From: Hyphomicrobiales bacterium
Lineage (GTDB): Bacteria; Pseudomonadota; Alphaproteobacteria; Rhizobiales; Beijerinckiaceae
DNA length: 64,000 bases
Direction of reading: 5' to 3'
NCBI GenBank assembly: GCA_947455455.1
Contig: CANGOE010000002.1
Location: forward strand, 1-64,000
The position numbers and the translations under genes are program-made. The notes under the pieces were generated by a model. It saw only the letters and a program-made list of their open reading frames with translations. It searched no databases and was not told where the DNA came from. Position 1 is the first letter of the stretch. Each line of letters starts with the position of its first letter. Positions 25,302-32,994 of the stretch are shown piece after piece.

Positions 25302-26291
25302 ATGACAATCCTGATCACGGGCGGCGCGGGTTATATCGGCAGTCACATGAGCTGGCTGATGCATGACAACCATCAGGATGCTGTCATTCTTGATGATCTG
25401 TCGACCGGCAACATCAATCATGTGCCGCGCAATATGCGCCTTGTGGTTGCCGATATCGCCGATGAAGGCGCGGTCGAACGTATTCTGCGCGACCATCAGA
25501 TCACGGCCATCATCCATTTTGCCGCCAAGATCGTGGTGCCCGAAAGCGTGGCCTTTCCGCTCGATTATTACCGCGACAATACCGCCAAATCCCGCACGCT
25601 GATTGCACTGGCCGTCAAACACGGCGTGAAACATTTCATCTTTTCCTCGACCGCCGCAGTCTATGGCGACAGCCAGGACCCGGTGGTGACCGAGGAGAGC
25701 GCCAAAAACCCCGCCTCCCCCTATGGCCGTTCCAAATTGATGGTGGAATGGATGCTGGAGGATGCGGCCCGGGCGCACGGGTTGCGCTACGCGATTTTGC
25801 GCTATTTCAACGTGGCCGGAGCCGATCCGCTGGGCCGGACCGGACAATCGACCCGCAACGCCACCCATCTGATCAAGGTCGCCTGCGAGGCCGCTCTGGG
25901 CAGACGATCCGAATTGCTGGTCTATGGCACGGATTACCCGACCGAGGACGGCTCCTGCGTGCGCGATTACATCCATGTGACCGATCTGGTGGATGCCCAT
26001 TACCGGGCTCTGGATTATCTGCAAAAAGGCAATCCCAACACCGTCATCAATTGCGGTTACGGGCGCGGTGCCTCGGTGTTCGATGTCATCGAAACCGTCA
26101 AACTGGTGTCGGGATGCAATTTTCCGGTGCGTCTGGTGGACAAACGCGCCGGTGATCCGGCCTCGCTGGTCGCCAATGCCAGCAAGTTGCGCACGACGCT
26201 GGATTGGGTGCCGCGCAATGACAATCTGGCCACGCTCGTCCGGCATGCCTTCGAATGGGAAAAGAAAACAGGCCAGGCCTCCCGTGCCTGA
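25302..26291 (+). CDS. galE: UDP-glucose 4-epimerase
   Basis: A 329-residue extended short-chain dehydrogenase of the GalE type: TGGAGYIGSH (NAD binding), DDLSTGN, FAAKIVVPESV, SSTAAVYG with the catalytic Ser/Thr, and SPYGRSK with Tyr and Lys. YGTDYPTEDGSCVRDYIHVTD is strongly GalE-like. It interconverts UDP-glucose and UDP-galactose (or the N-acetyl forms) in the cytoplasm and supplies precursor to the polysaccharide cluster it closes. ATG at 25302 stands after AAGGAAAAACC; the ORF start at 25287 is a TTG. The next gene is 42 bp downstream in the same direction. Confidence 0.9.
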   Translation: MTILITGGAGYIGSHMSWLMHDNHQDAVILDDLSTGNINHVPRNMRLVVADIADEGAVERILRDHQITAIIHFAAKIVVPESVAFPLDYYRDNTAKSRTLIALAVKHGVKHFIFSSTAAVYGDSQDPVVTEESAKNPASPYGRSKLMVEWMLEDAARAHGLRYAILRYFNVAGADPLGRTGQSTRNATHLIKVACEAALGRRSELLVYGTDYPTEDGSCVRDYIHVTDLVDAHYRALDYLQKGNPNTVINCGYGRGASVFDVIETVKLVSGCNFPVRLVDKRAGDPASLVANASKLRTTLDWVPRNDNLATLVRHAFEWEKKTGQASRA

Positions 26292-26333
26292 GAGAACCAT
26301 TGCCCCCTGCCATCATCACCGGAGGATAAAACC

Positions 26334-26771
26334 ATGCTCGATACCAGTCATATCATCCTTGTCTGCGACGCCAAACGCGGCCTGATCATGCGCAATCAGG
26401 GAAACCAACCACTGCATCTCGAGCAGGAATTCCACAACGATCTTGCGGCCACATCCCATCAATTGGGCAGCAGTCCACCCGGGCGCACCAGCAACAAGGT
26501 CGGCCCCGGCAGTGCGGTTGCGACCACCAATTATCACGATCAGGAGAAAATGCGTTTCATCCAAACGCTCGCCAAATCATTCATAGCCTATGCACAGGCC
26601 CATATCGATGCGGCCATCATCATGATCGCCCCGCCCAAATCGCTGGCCCTGTTGAGGCAGGCCACCGCCGTGGATTTCAAACACAGGAATGTTACTGAAA
26701 TCAACAAAGACATTACAAAAAATACGATAGAAGATATGAATCACTTTATAAATAAAATGATCAAAAAATAA
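26334..26771 (+). CDS. Host-attachment-family protein (baeRF/Host_attach-like)
   Basis: A 145-residue protein resembling the small alphaproteobacterial family annotated as required for attachment to host cells (Host_attach, related to the archaeal release-factor-like baeRF fold). It has an N-terminal IILVCDAKRGLIMRNQG, a middle stretch GRTSNKVGPGSAVATTNYHDQEKMRFIQTLAKSF, and IMIAPPKSLALLRQ near the end. No signal peptide or membrane segment is present, so a surface role is doubtful and the family name is historical. The last 25 codons drift to AT-rich composition. It follows galE by 42 bp after GGAGGATAAAACC and may belong to the same transcript. Confidence 0.75.
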   Translation: MLDTSHIILVCDAKRGLIMRNQGNQPLHLEQEFHNDLAATSHQLGSSPPGRTSNKVGPGSAVATTNYHDQEKMRFIQTLAKSFIAYAQAHIDAAIIMIAPPKSLALLRQATAVDFKHRNVTEINKDITKNTIEDMNHFINKMIKK

Positions 26772-26912
26772 AATTTAATGCAATATATTTCGTTTATTTT
26801 ACAGCAATTAATATCCATTTTGACTTTTTAAATATCAGATTTTCATCTGAATAGTTACGCTTTCAAAATCGACATCCAATGGCATGCCCCTGACACCATG
26901 GAGGAGGTTTAT

Positions 26913-27542
26913 ATGGCACACTATTTTGACAATATTGAACATATAGCCGGCGCAAAAATTCCGAATGTCTCGCGGATTATTACGTCGGAGCCATCCTCTG
27001 AAAGTTATTGCGATGATATATTGGCGCAAATGCTTGATGACGGATTGCAAGAGCCGTGCATCGCCAGAGCGGATTTCTCGCATGCGTTCCTGTTTTCATC
27101 GATCATGACAGGCCGCTCGAATGTAGAATATATCCTGGATACAAGCGGCGGCTATACAGGACTGGAGGATCAGGAAACACGGCTTCCCATCTTCATGTTC
27201 AAAGCCAAAAACAGATTGCTGGGATACTATATCGACGACGTCAGTCCCAAAATTTCATTCTCCATTGATGTGGACCCTGCCGGCATTGTGACCTTCTTGC
27301 AGGAACGTCCCGTTGTCTGTTTCAGTGTCAACAATCTGGTCACCAGAGCCAGTTTTAATTCCGACAATCCATTGATTGTGTTGAGGTCCTCGCTCAAATT
27401 CCGCGATGTCAATTTTATTTCCCACCAGATCGATATTACCAAGCACTTCAATTTCAAAAACAACTATCCGGTGATCATCGCCGATCAGGATTTTCAAAAC
27501 AATTATTACGAATTACACAATGACAAAACGATCATTCTTTAG
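26913..27542 (+). CDS. Unknown protein overlapping a PHA-synthase-like gene
   Basis: A 209-residue protein I do not recognise. It has no signal peptide or membrane helix. It is rich in Asn, Asp, Phe and Ile, with alternating hydrophobic stretches (FSIDVDPAGIVTFLQERPVV, then FKNNYPVIIADQDFQNNYYE) that suggest a mostly beta fold. Its base composition is more AT-rich than the polysaccharide genes. The start is ATG at 26913 behind GGAGGAGG, one of the strongest ribosome sites in the window. The last 23 bases overlap the start of the PHA-synthase-like gene, so the two are probably translated together and act together. The pairing recalls a small partner subunit or granule protein, but nothing in the sequence proves it. 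Confidence 0.7.
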   Translation: MAHYFDNIEHIAGAKIPNVSRIITSEPSSESYCDDILAQMLDDGLQEPCIARADFSHAFLFSSIMTGRSNVEYILDTSGGYTGLEDQETRLPIFMFKAKNRLLGYYIDDVSPKISFSIDVDPAGIVTFLQERPVVCFSVNNLVTRASFNSDNPLIVLRSSLKFRDVNFISHQIDITKHFNFKNNYPVIIADQDFQNNYYELHNDKTIIL

Positions 27543-28599
27543 CCCCGATCAACGGGTCACTTCCGATCCTGCCTTGGTTATTGCGCACGATTATTCAAAT
27601 CCCGCCTATCAAAACAGAACACAGATACAAAAAACGGCCACACTGGTTGTGGCTCCTTTCGCGCTTCACGATGCCGGCCTTGCCGATTTGGCACCCCATT
27701 ACAGCCTGATGGACACATTGCAATCCAATGGCATTGACAGGATGAGCCTGATCGAATGGGTTTCTGCCACACCCGAAACAGCGCATCACAGCATCAGCAC
27801 GCAACTCGCACTGCTCGACCGGATGGTCGACCATCACGGCGGCCGCACCAATCTGATCGGCCTGTGCCAAGGGGGCTGGCTGTCGTTGATCTATGCGGCA
27901 CTGTTTCCCAATAAAATCCGGCGGCTGGTTTTGGTCGGCGCGCCTGTCGATTTCCACGCCAACCTGCCCGTGGCCCTGCGCCGGGCACAGGAATTCTCGC
28001 AGAGCCTGAGCGGTCTCGGGCTTGCAGATTTTGGCTTCACGCAGGCCTGTGATTTCTGGACGGGGCAATGGGCCACATGGACACGGCAGATTGTCCGGGG
28101 CGGCGATATCCGCTGGCTTTGGCCCTATGATCTGGAGCGGGACAGGAACATTGCCGAGGCCCTGCAAATCCCCAACACCCACCCGCCGAAGATCCGCGCA
28201 CAGGCGATCAAAGCCCTGAAAAACTGGGACCAACGCCTGCTTGATCTGCCAGCCCCCTATTTCTGGCAAGTTGTACATTGGCTCTACCGCGACAACCGGC
28301 TGGCGCAAGGCACTCTTTATGCTCTGGACCAGCGCGTCGATTTGCGTGCCGTGACTTGTCCCATCTACCTGCTGGCGGGCGAGACCGATCATATTGTGTC
28401 ACTGGATCAAATTAGCGCCACCATCGGACTGGTGGGCACCCCGCCCGAAGCCATCACCATGGCCCGCGCCCCTTGCGGACATCTGGCTTTGTTTATGGGT
28501 CACCAGACCCTGACCCGTTTCTGGCCGCCTATCGCACAATGGCTTCGGGAGGACGATGACACGCACAAAATTGATCGAAAACCAAACAATTCAAATTAA
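27520..28599 (+). CDS. PHA-synthase-like alpha/beta hydrolase with a Cys nucleophile
   Basis: A 359-residue alpha/beta hydrolase. The nucleophile elbow reads LIGLCQGGWLS, with Cys in the Ser position as in polyhydroxyalkanoate synthases (GxCxGG). Asp in LLAGETDHIVS and His in APCGHLALFMG complete the triad and match PhaC positions. The length equals that of class III PhaC (about 355 residues), and the long N-terminal domain of class I enzymes is missing. It may be a class III-like PHA synthase, or a depolymerase or acyltransferase using Cys. Class III PhaC needs PhaE; the overlapping upstream gene does not look like PhaE. No phasin, phaA or phaB lies nearby. Function is therefore open. Confidence 0.75.
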   Translation: MTKRSFFSPDQRVTSDPALVIAHDYSNPAYQNRTQIQKTATLVVAPFALHDAGLADLAPHYSLMDTLQSNGIDRMSLIEWVSATPETAHHSISTQLALLDRMVDHHGGRTNLIGLCQGGWLSLIYAALFPNKIRRLVLVGAPVDFHANLPVALRRAQEFSQSLSGLGLADFGFTQACDFWTGQWATWTRQIVRGGDIRWLWPYDLERDRNIAEALQIPNTHPPKIRAQAIKALKNWDQRLLDLPAPYFWQVVHWLYRDNRLAQGTLYALDQRVDLRAVTCPIYLLAGETDHIVSLDQISATIGLVGTPPEAITMARAPCGHLALFMGHQTLTRFWPPIAQWLREDDDTHKIDRKPNNSN

Positions 28600-28683
28600 A
28601 TATTCGTGATTTTCATATGATCATCCAAATAGATATTTGAATCTAGGCGCTCGACATATTTTCCATAAATTGCGGAGCACCTA

Positions 28684-28956
28684 ATGAAAAACAGTCTTAT
28701 TGCGATCACACTCTGCCTTTGTCTTGGAGCTTGTGCGAGTGCCAGAGACGAGCGGATGGGTCAGGGTGCGCTGATCGGCGGTGCGGGTGGCGCCCTCATC
28801 GGCGGTGCCGCCTCGGGCACGCCACAGGGAGCCATAATCGGGGGCGTTGCCGGAGCGGCCGTGGGGGCCGTCGCCGCCGATATGACCCGCACTCGTCGCC
28901 GCAGTCACTGCTATTACAGCGAATATGACCAGCGCCGCATTTGCCGCAACCGATGA
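28684..28956 (+). CDS. Small glycine-zipper lipoprotein
   Basis: A 90-residue envelope lipoprotein. The signal sequence ends in a lipobox (CLCLGAC, modified Cys about residue 17). A glycine-zipper stretch follows (GALIGGAGGALIGGAASG, then GGVAGAAVGAVAA), of the kind seen in OmpA-linked and 17-kDa-antigen-like proteins. A short basic tail with two Cys (HCYYSEYDQRRICRNR) closes it. The zipper likely packs in or against a membrane. GGAGCACCTA gives the ribosome site. The gene has its own AT-rich leader (28600-28683) and a terminator downstream at 29053-29080, so it appears to be a single-gene unit. Confidence 0.82.
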   Translation: MKNSLIAITLCLCLGACASARDERMGQGALIGGAGGALIGGAASGTPQGAIIGGVAGAAVGAVAADMTRTRRRSHCYYSEYDQRRICRNR

Positions 28957-29052
28957 GGTTGAAGAGGGGATGGTCTGACAGTCACCTGTAATCGCATAGA
29001 CATAATACGGGAACACTGCGCCATGGATCGGGATTGGGCACAATGATGGTGC

Positions 29053-29080
29053 AAAAGCCATTATAGGGATGGCTTTTCTT
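29053..29080 (+). terminator. Intrinsic terminator after the glycine-zipper gene
   Basis: AAAAGCCAT and ATGGCTTTT form a perfect 9-bp stem around a 7-base loop, ending in TTTTCTT. The A-rich left arm would let it work in the other direction as well. It lies about 100 bp beyond the stop of the lipoprotein gene and before the next rightward gene. Confidence 0.7.
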
Positions 29081-29139
29081 ATTGACCGATCCGGTTTGAC
29101 CGTTCATTGCAAAAAGCCCATCATCACAAAGGTGTCCCT

Positions 29140-29628
29140 ATGCTTGTGCGTTGTCTTGCGTTTGCTCTGTCATTGTTGCTGTTGAACCATCCTGCCCTTG
29201 CCAAAAATTTGGCCTTTCCAGAGAAAAATCCGATTGGAACAATTGTGCTTCCGGACAGCTGGAAGCCGAGAGAGATAGAATTCGGCTGGGAAGCCAAATC
29301 GCCGAATGACGATATCTATCTCAGCATTGAAATGATCAATGACAAGCTCATCAACAAAGTGGCGAATTCCAATGATGCTTGGATGAAAGACAATAAAATC
29401 CAGCTAAAACCCAACCCGATTGTTGAAGACCTCATGCTGGGCGGCCTGTTTGCCAAAGCCTTCAAATATCAGGCCACCGATGAAAACGGGCCGACCGTGA
29501 TCTATCAGGTGTTTGTGATGGCCGGAAAAGGGGCCGCATTGATCACCATCTGGGGCTCGGAAGAAGAGCAGAAAACCAGAGAAAAAGAATTGAACACCAT
29601 CATGAACAGCATCAAAGCCATCAACTGA
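29140..29628 (+). CDS. Small secreted protein of unknown function
   Basis: A 162-residue protein with a clear signal peptide (MLVRCLAFALSLLLLNHPALA, cleavage after ALA). The mature part begins KNLAFPEKNPIGTIVLPDSW and ends in a helix (EEEQKTREKELNTIMNSI). Its layout resembles the PsbP/DcrB-like fold of periplasmic proteins of about 150 residues, but that is a weak impression. ATG at 29140 follows AAAGGTGTCCCT and is better than 29107. It lies behind a terminator and faces the SDR gene tail to tail, so it is a single-gene unit. Confidence 0.72.
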   Translation: MLVRCLAFALSLLLLNHPALAKNLAFPEKNPIGTIVLPDSWKPREIEFGWEAKSPNDDIYLSIEMINDKLINKVANSNDAWMKDNKIQLKPNPIVEDLMLGGLFAKAFKYQATDENGPTVIYQVFVMAGKGAALITIWGSEEEQKTREKELNTIMNSIKAIN

Positions 29629-29754
29629 CGGCAACCGATTACACATCCGGCCTATCGGGCGAACAGCCTGGGGGCCGGACACTGTCTCGGCCTTGGACCA
29701 AAGCCCGTCAGACAGGGCAATGCCGGACAGAAGGGGCGAATGCCCCTCTATCGA

Positions 29755-30513
29755 TCAGACCCAACCACCATCCACAATATACTGCTGGGCCGTACAGGCG
29801 GAGGCTTCTTCGGAAGCCAGAAACACCGTGAAACGGGCGATTTCGGAGGGCACCAGCTTGCGCTTGAGGCATTGGCGCTTGAGCAATTCCTGCTCGCCGT
29901 CCGGTGTCAGCCATTTTTCGATCTGCCGCTCGGTCATGATCCAGCCCGGTGCAATGGCATTCACACGCACATTATAGGGGCCATAATCACGCGCCAGCGA
30001 GCGTGTCAGTCCCAAGACACCCGCTTTGGAAGCCGAATAGGCCGCCATGCCGCCCTGTCCGGCCAGCCACGAGGTCGAGCCGAAATTGACGATCACCCCC
30101 TCATTGGCGGCGATGAAATCGGGCAGGACTGCCTGGGCGGCAAAAAACTGGTGCTTCAGATTCACCGCAATCCGGTCATCCCAATAGGCGGACGTGACGG
30201 TTTCGGTTGGGTGACGCTCATCATGTGCTGCGTTGTTGATCAGGATATTGACCGGCCCATGCTGGGCCTTGGCCTCGGCGAAACCGGCTTGCAGGGCATC
30301 AATATCGGTCAGATCCAGCTTGAAGAAATGGGCTGAAAGCCGTTCTGCGGCCAATTGGCTGGCCAATGCATGACCGGCGGACTCGTTGATGTCGAAAAAG
30401 ATCACATGCGCCTTTTGTGCGGCGAAAGCCTCGACAATCGCTTTGCCGATCCCCGATGCACCGCCTGTCACATAAACGATTTTACCTGCCAGATCCGGAT
30501 AAATCGCAGCCAT
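29755..30513 (-). CDS. Short-chain dehydrogenase/reductase
   Basis: A 252-residue classical SDR. Visible are the NAD(P) motif TGGASGIGKA, Asp in FFDINES (pointing to NAD rather than NADP), NNAAHDE in the NNAG position, catalytic Ser in VNFGSTSWL, and YSASKAG (Tyr, Lys). It ends with IVDGGWV as the family does. It is divergent from the sugar ABC operon at 30724 with 210 bp between them, so it may oxidise the sugar, or its acid or lactone, taken up there. The substrate is not shown by sequence. Confidence 0.87.
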   Translation of the reverse strand: MAAIYPDLAGKIVYVTGGASGIGKAIVEAFAAQKAHVIFFDINESAGHALASQLAAERLSAHFFKLDLTDIDALQAGFAEAKAQHGPVNILINNAAHDERHPTETVTSAYWDDRIAVNLKHQFFAAQAVLPDFIAANEGVIVNFGSTSWLAGQGGMAAYSASKAGVLGLTRSLARDYGPYNVRVNAIAPGWIMTERQIEKWLTPDGEQELLKRQCLKRKLVPSEIARFTVFLASEEASACTAQQYIVDGGWV

Positions 30514-30624
30514 CTTCTCACCTCTCTTCCATCACAGGACCGGTTGAATTGGCATGGTACAGCCATTTTGGAATGCACGCTGTCATCCAACCGACCCGAT
30601 CCTATTCGCTCAACGAACGCATCT

Positions 30625-30654
30625 TGCAAAAGCGTCTTGATCCGCACCATAAAT
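30625..30654 (+). promoter_or_regulatory. Possible promoter of the sugar ABC operon
   Basis: TTGCAA (30625-30630) and CATAAA (30649-30654) are separated by 18 bp. Both boxes match only four of six consensus bases, so this is a modest candidate. It is placed just upstream of the palindrome at 30668-30684 and about 70 bp before the binding-protein start. Confidence 0.3.
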
Positions 30655-30667
30655 AAATGAGTTGCGT

Positions 30668-30684
30668 ACGTCAAATTTTGATGT
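30668..30684. promoter_or_regulatory. Palindrome, candidate repressor site ahead of the sugar ABC operon
   Basis: ACGTCAAATTTTGATGT has 8-bp arms around a central base with one mismatched pair. It lies directly downstream of a possible promoter and 40 bp before the binding-protein gene. It could bind the LacI-type regulator encoded at 35658-36707, but no second copy was found to support it. Confidence 0.35.
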
Positions 30685-30723
30685 CACATTTCCCGAAAGA
30701 ACATCAATGGGGAGTGAAGGGTT

Positions 30724-31983
30724 ATGACTGTCTTTCGTCGTTTATTGAGCTCTGCGGTTGGATTGGCCTGCCTTGCCGGCACGGCCTGGGCGGATACCAC
30801 GCTCAAATGGCTCCACATCGAGGTCAATCCCAATCAGGTCAAAATCTGGGAAGAGGTGGCACGCGATTTCGAGGCCAAGAATCCGGGCGTGAAAATCGAG
30901 ATGCAATTCCTCGAAAACGAGGCTTACAAGGCCAAGGCGCCGACCCTGCTTCAATCCAAGGACCGCCCCCATATCATCTATAGCTGGGCTGGCGGGGTAT
31001 TGAAGGCGCAGGTCGAGGCCGGCGTTCTCGAAGACATCACCGCTCAGGTGACCCCCTACAAGGACCAGCTGTCGGCGGCGGCAGTGAAAGCCTTTACGGT
31101 GGACAACAAGATTTACGGATTGCCGCACACCGTCTCGCAAGTCGGCTTCATGTATAACAAGGAGCTGTTTGCCAAGGCAGGCGTTGACGGGGCCAAGATT
31201 GCGACCTGGGACGATCTGCTGGATGCCGTCAAAAAGCTGAAAGCCGCCAATGTCACCCCGATTGTGGTCGGCGGGGCGGATAAATGGCCCTTGCATTTCT
31301 ACTGGACCCATCTGGCCGTGCGGCTTGGCGGCAAAGCCGGATTTGATGCCGCTCTGAAAGGCGAGAATGGCGGTTTCGAAGGGGATGTTTTCCAGAAATC
31401 GGGCGAGCATTTCAAGCAGTTGGTTGATCTGCAACCGTTCCAGCAGGGTTTTCTGGGCTTCAAAAACCCGCAAGCCGTTGGTGCCTTCGGCGATGGCAAA
31501 GGGGCCATGATTTTGGCGATCTCCTCCTTCTACCATACGCAACGCGCCTTGGCGGCGGACAAAGCCGGCCTGTCGGATGACAAAATCGGCTGGTTCAACT
31601 TCCCCGTTGTCGCAGGTGGCAAAGGCGAGGCCTCCGATACGCTGGGCGGTGTCAATGGCTGGCTGGTGACCAAGGGCGCACCGAAAGAGGCGGCGGAATT
31701 TGTCAAATTCTTCATCTCGGATGCGGTGCAGAAGCGTCTGGCACAGGGCAATTTCCTGATCCCGACCTTCAAGGGAGCCGAAGCAGGTCTGGGCAGTCCC
31801 TTCATGCGCAATATCGCGCAGAACATTGCAACCTCGAAATACCACCAGAACTTCTATGACCAGGATCTCGGTCCCTCGGTCGGGCGTGTGGTCAATGATG
31901 CGACGGCCGAACTGGCAGGTGGCACCATGACACCCAAACAGGCCGCCAAAGCCATTCAGGATGCCTTCAAGCAGGGCAATTGA
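30724..31983 (+). CDS. Sugar ABC transporter substrate-binding protein (family 1)
   Basis: A 419-residue periplasmic binding protein with signal peptide (LLSSAVGLACLAGTAWA, cut before DTTLKW). The mature protein follows the family 1 pattern: WLHIEVNPNQVKIWEEVARDFEAKNPGVKIEMQ at the start, YGLPHTVSQVGFMYNKELFAKAG for the hinge, and GGVNGWLVTKGAPKEAAEFVKF toward the end. It delivers a mono- or oligosaccharide to the two permeases that follow. Neighbouring ThuA and Gfo/Idh/MocA genes suggest a disaccharide or alpha-glucoside. It heads the operon; a strong stem-loop follows its stop. Confidence 0.9.
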   Translation: MTVFRRLLSSAVGLACLAGTAWADTTLKWLHIEVNPNQVKIWEEVARDFEAKNPGVKIEMQFLENEAYKAKAPTLLQSKDRPHIIYSWAGGVLKAQVEAGVLEDITAQVTPYKDQLSAAAVKAFTVDNKIYGLPHTVSQVGFMYNKELFAKAGVDGAKIATWDDLLDAVKKLKAANVTPIVVGGADKWPLHFYWTHLAVRLGGKAGFDAALKGENGGFEGDVFQKSGEHFKQLVDLQPFQQGFLGFKNPQAVGAFGDGKGAMILAISSFYHTQRALAADKAGLSDDKIGWFNFPVVAGGKGEASDTLGGVNGWLVTKGAPKEAAEFVKFFISDAVQKRLAQGNFLIPTFKGAEAGLGSPFMRNIAQNIATSKYHQNFYDQDLGPSVGRVVNDATAELAGGTMTPKQAAKAIQDAFKQGN

Positions 31984-31988
31984 CCATC

Positions 31989-32019
31989 AAGCCCGGCCCT
32001 TTTCGCAAGGGCCGGGCTT
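31989..32019 (+). other. Stem-loop between binding-protein and permease genes
   Basis: AAGCCCGGCCCT and AGGGCCGGGCTT pair perfectly over 12 bp with a 7-base loop. No T run follows. In sugar transporter operons such hairpins after the binding-protein gene protect its mRNA and lower expression of the membrane genes, as with malE-malF. I infer the same here. Confidence 0.6.
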
Positions 32020-32106
32020 GCCTGCCTCACGGCAAACCTCCCGCGGCAGAACGGATAATCCGGACATGATCCCCTCGGCGACCATCAAGCACCCTGTGTT
32101 ACCCCA

Positions 32107-32994
32107 ATGATCATGCCCCGCAAACCTTATGATGCCGGCAAATTATCGGCTCTTTTGCTGTTTTTACCCCCTGCTCTGCTGTTGTTTACAGTGTTTGTGG
32201 TGATGCCGATCGGCGAGGCCGCGTGGTATTCCGGCTTCAACTGGAACGGTTTCGGCTCGCCCAAAAACTGGATCGGCTGGGACAATTACCGCTTTGTCTT
32301 CGACAACAAGGCCTTCGGCACCGCCTTCAAAAACAACCTGCTGATCATTGTCGTGTCCTTGCTGGTGCAACTGCCATTGGCGCTGTCGCTGGCGCTGATT
32401 CTGGCACGCGCCTTCAAGGGTGCGGTCATGTTGCGCATGCTGTTTTTCATGCCCTATATTCTGGCAGAAATTGCCACGGGTCTGATCTTCAGCTTCATCT
32501 ATGACGGCGATTACGGATTGCTGGCGGCCATTTACCGACACTTCGATGCCCAGGCCCCCCATCTTCTGGCCAGCCCCGACACGTCGATGCTGGCGATCCT
32601 GCTGGTGATTGTCTGGAAGTATTTCGGCTTCCATATGATGCTGTTCATTGCCGCCTTGCAGGGTATGGACAAAAACCTTGTCGAAGCGGCCCGCGTGGAC
32701 GGGGCAAGCCGCTGGCAGATTTTGCGGCACATCATCATTCCCCTGCTCTACCCGACCATCAAACTCTCGATCTTTTTCGCCATTATCGGCTCGTTGCAAC
32801 TGTTCGACCTGATCATGCCACTGACACGGGGTGGTCCGGCGGATTCCTCGCATACGATGGTGAGCTTTCTCTACAATTTCGGCGTGATGCGGATGCGTGT
32901 CGGCTTTGGCAGTGCGGTCGGCGTGATCCTGTTCGTGGTCTGCGTCACCTTCGCCTTCAGCTATAAAAAATGGTTCATGCGCGATGAAGACTGA
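32107..32994 (+). CDS. Sugar ABC transporter permease (MalF/UgpA type)
   Basis: A 295-residue inner-membrane permease with six predicted helices. The first is LSALLLFLPPALLLFTVFVV. The EAA coupling loop reads EAARVDGASRWQILRHIIIPLL, the segment that docks on the ATPase. It forms a pair with the permease that starts 11 bp inside its end. It belongs to the CUT1 family that takes up oligosaccharides and glycosides. Confidence 0.9.
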   Translation: MIMPRKPYDAGKLSALLLFLPPALLLFTVFVVMPIGEAAWYSGFNWNGFGSPKNWIGWDNYRFVFDNKAFGTAFKNNLLIIVVSLLVQLPLALSLALILARAFKGAVMLRMLFFMPYILAEIATGLIFSFIYDGDYGLLAAIYRHFDAQAPHLLASPDTSMLAILLVIVWKYFGFHMMLFIAALQGMDKNLVEAARVDGASRWQILRHIIIPLLYPTIKLSIFFAIIGSLQLFDLIMPLTRGGPADSSHTMVSFLYNFGVMRMRVGFGSAVGVILFVVCVTFAFSYKKWFMRDED

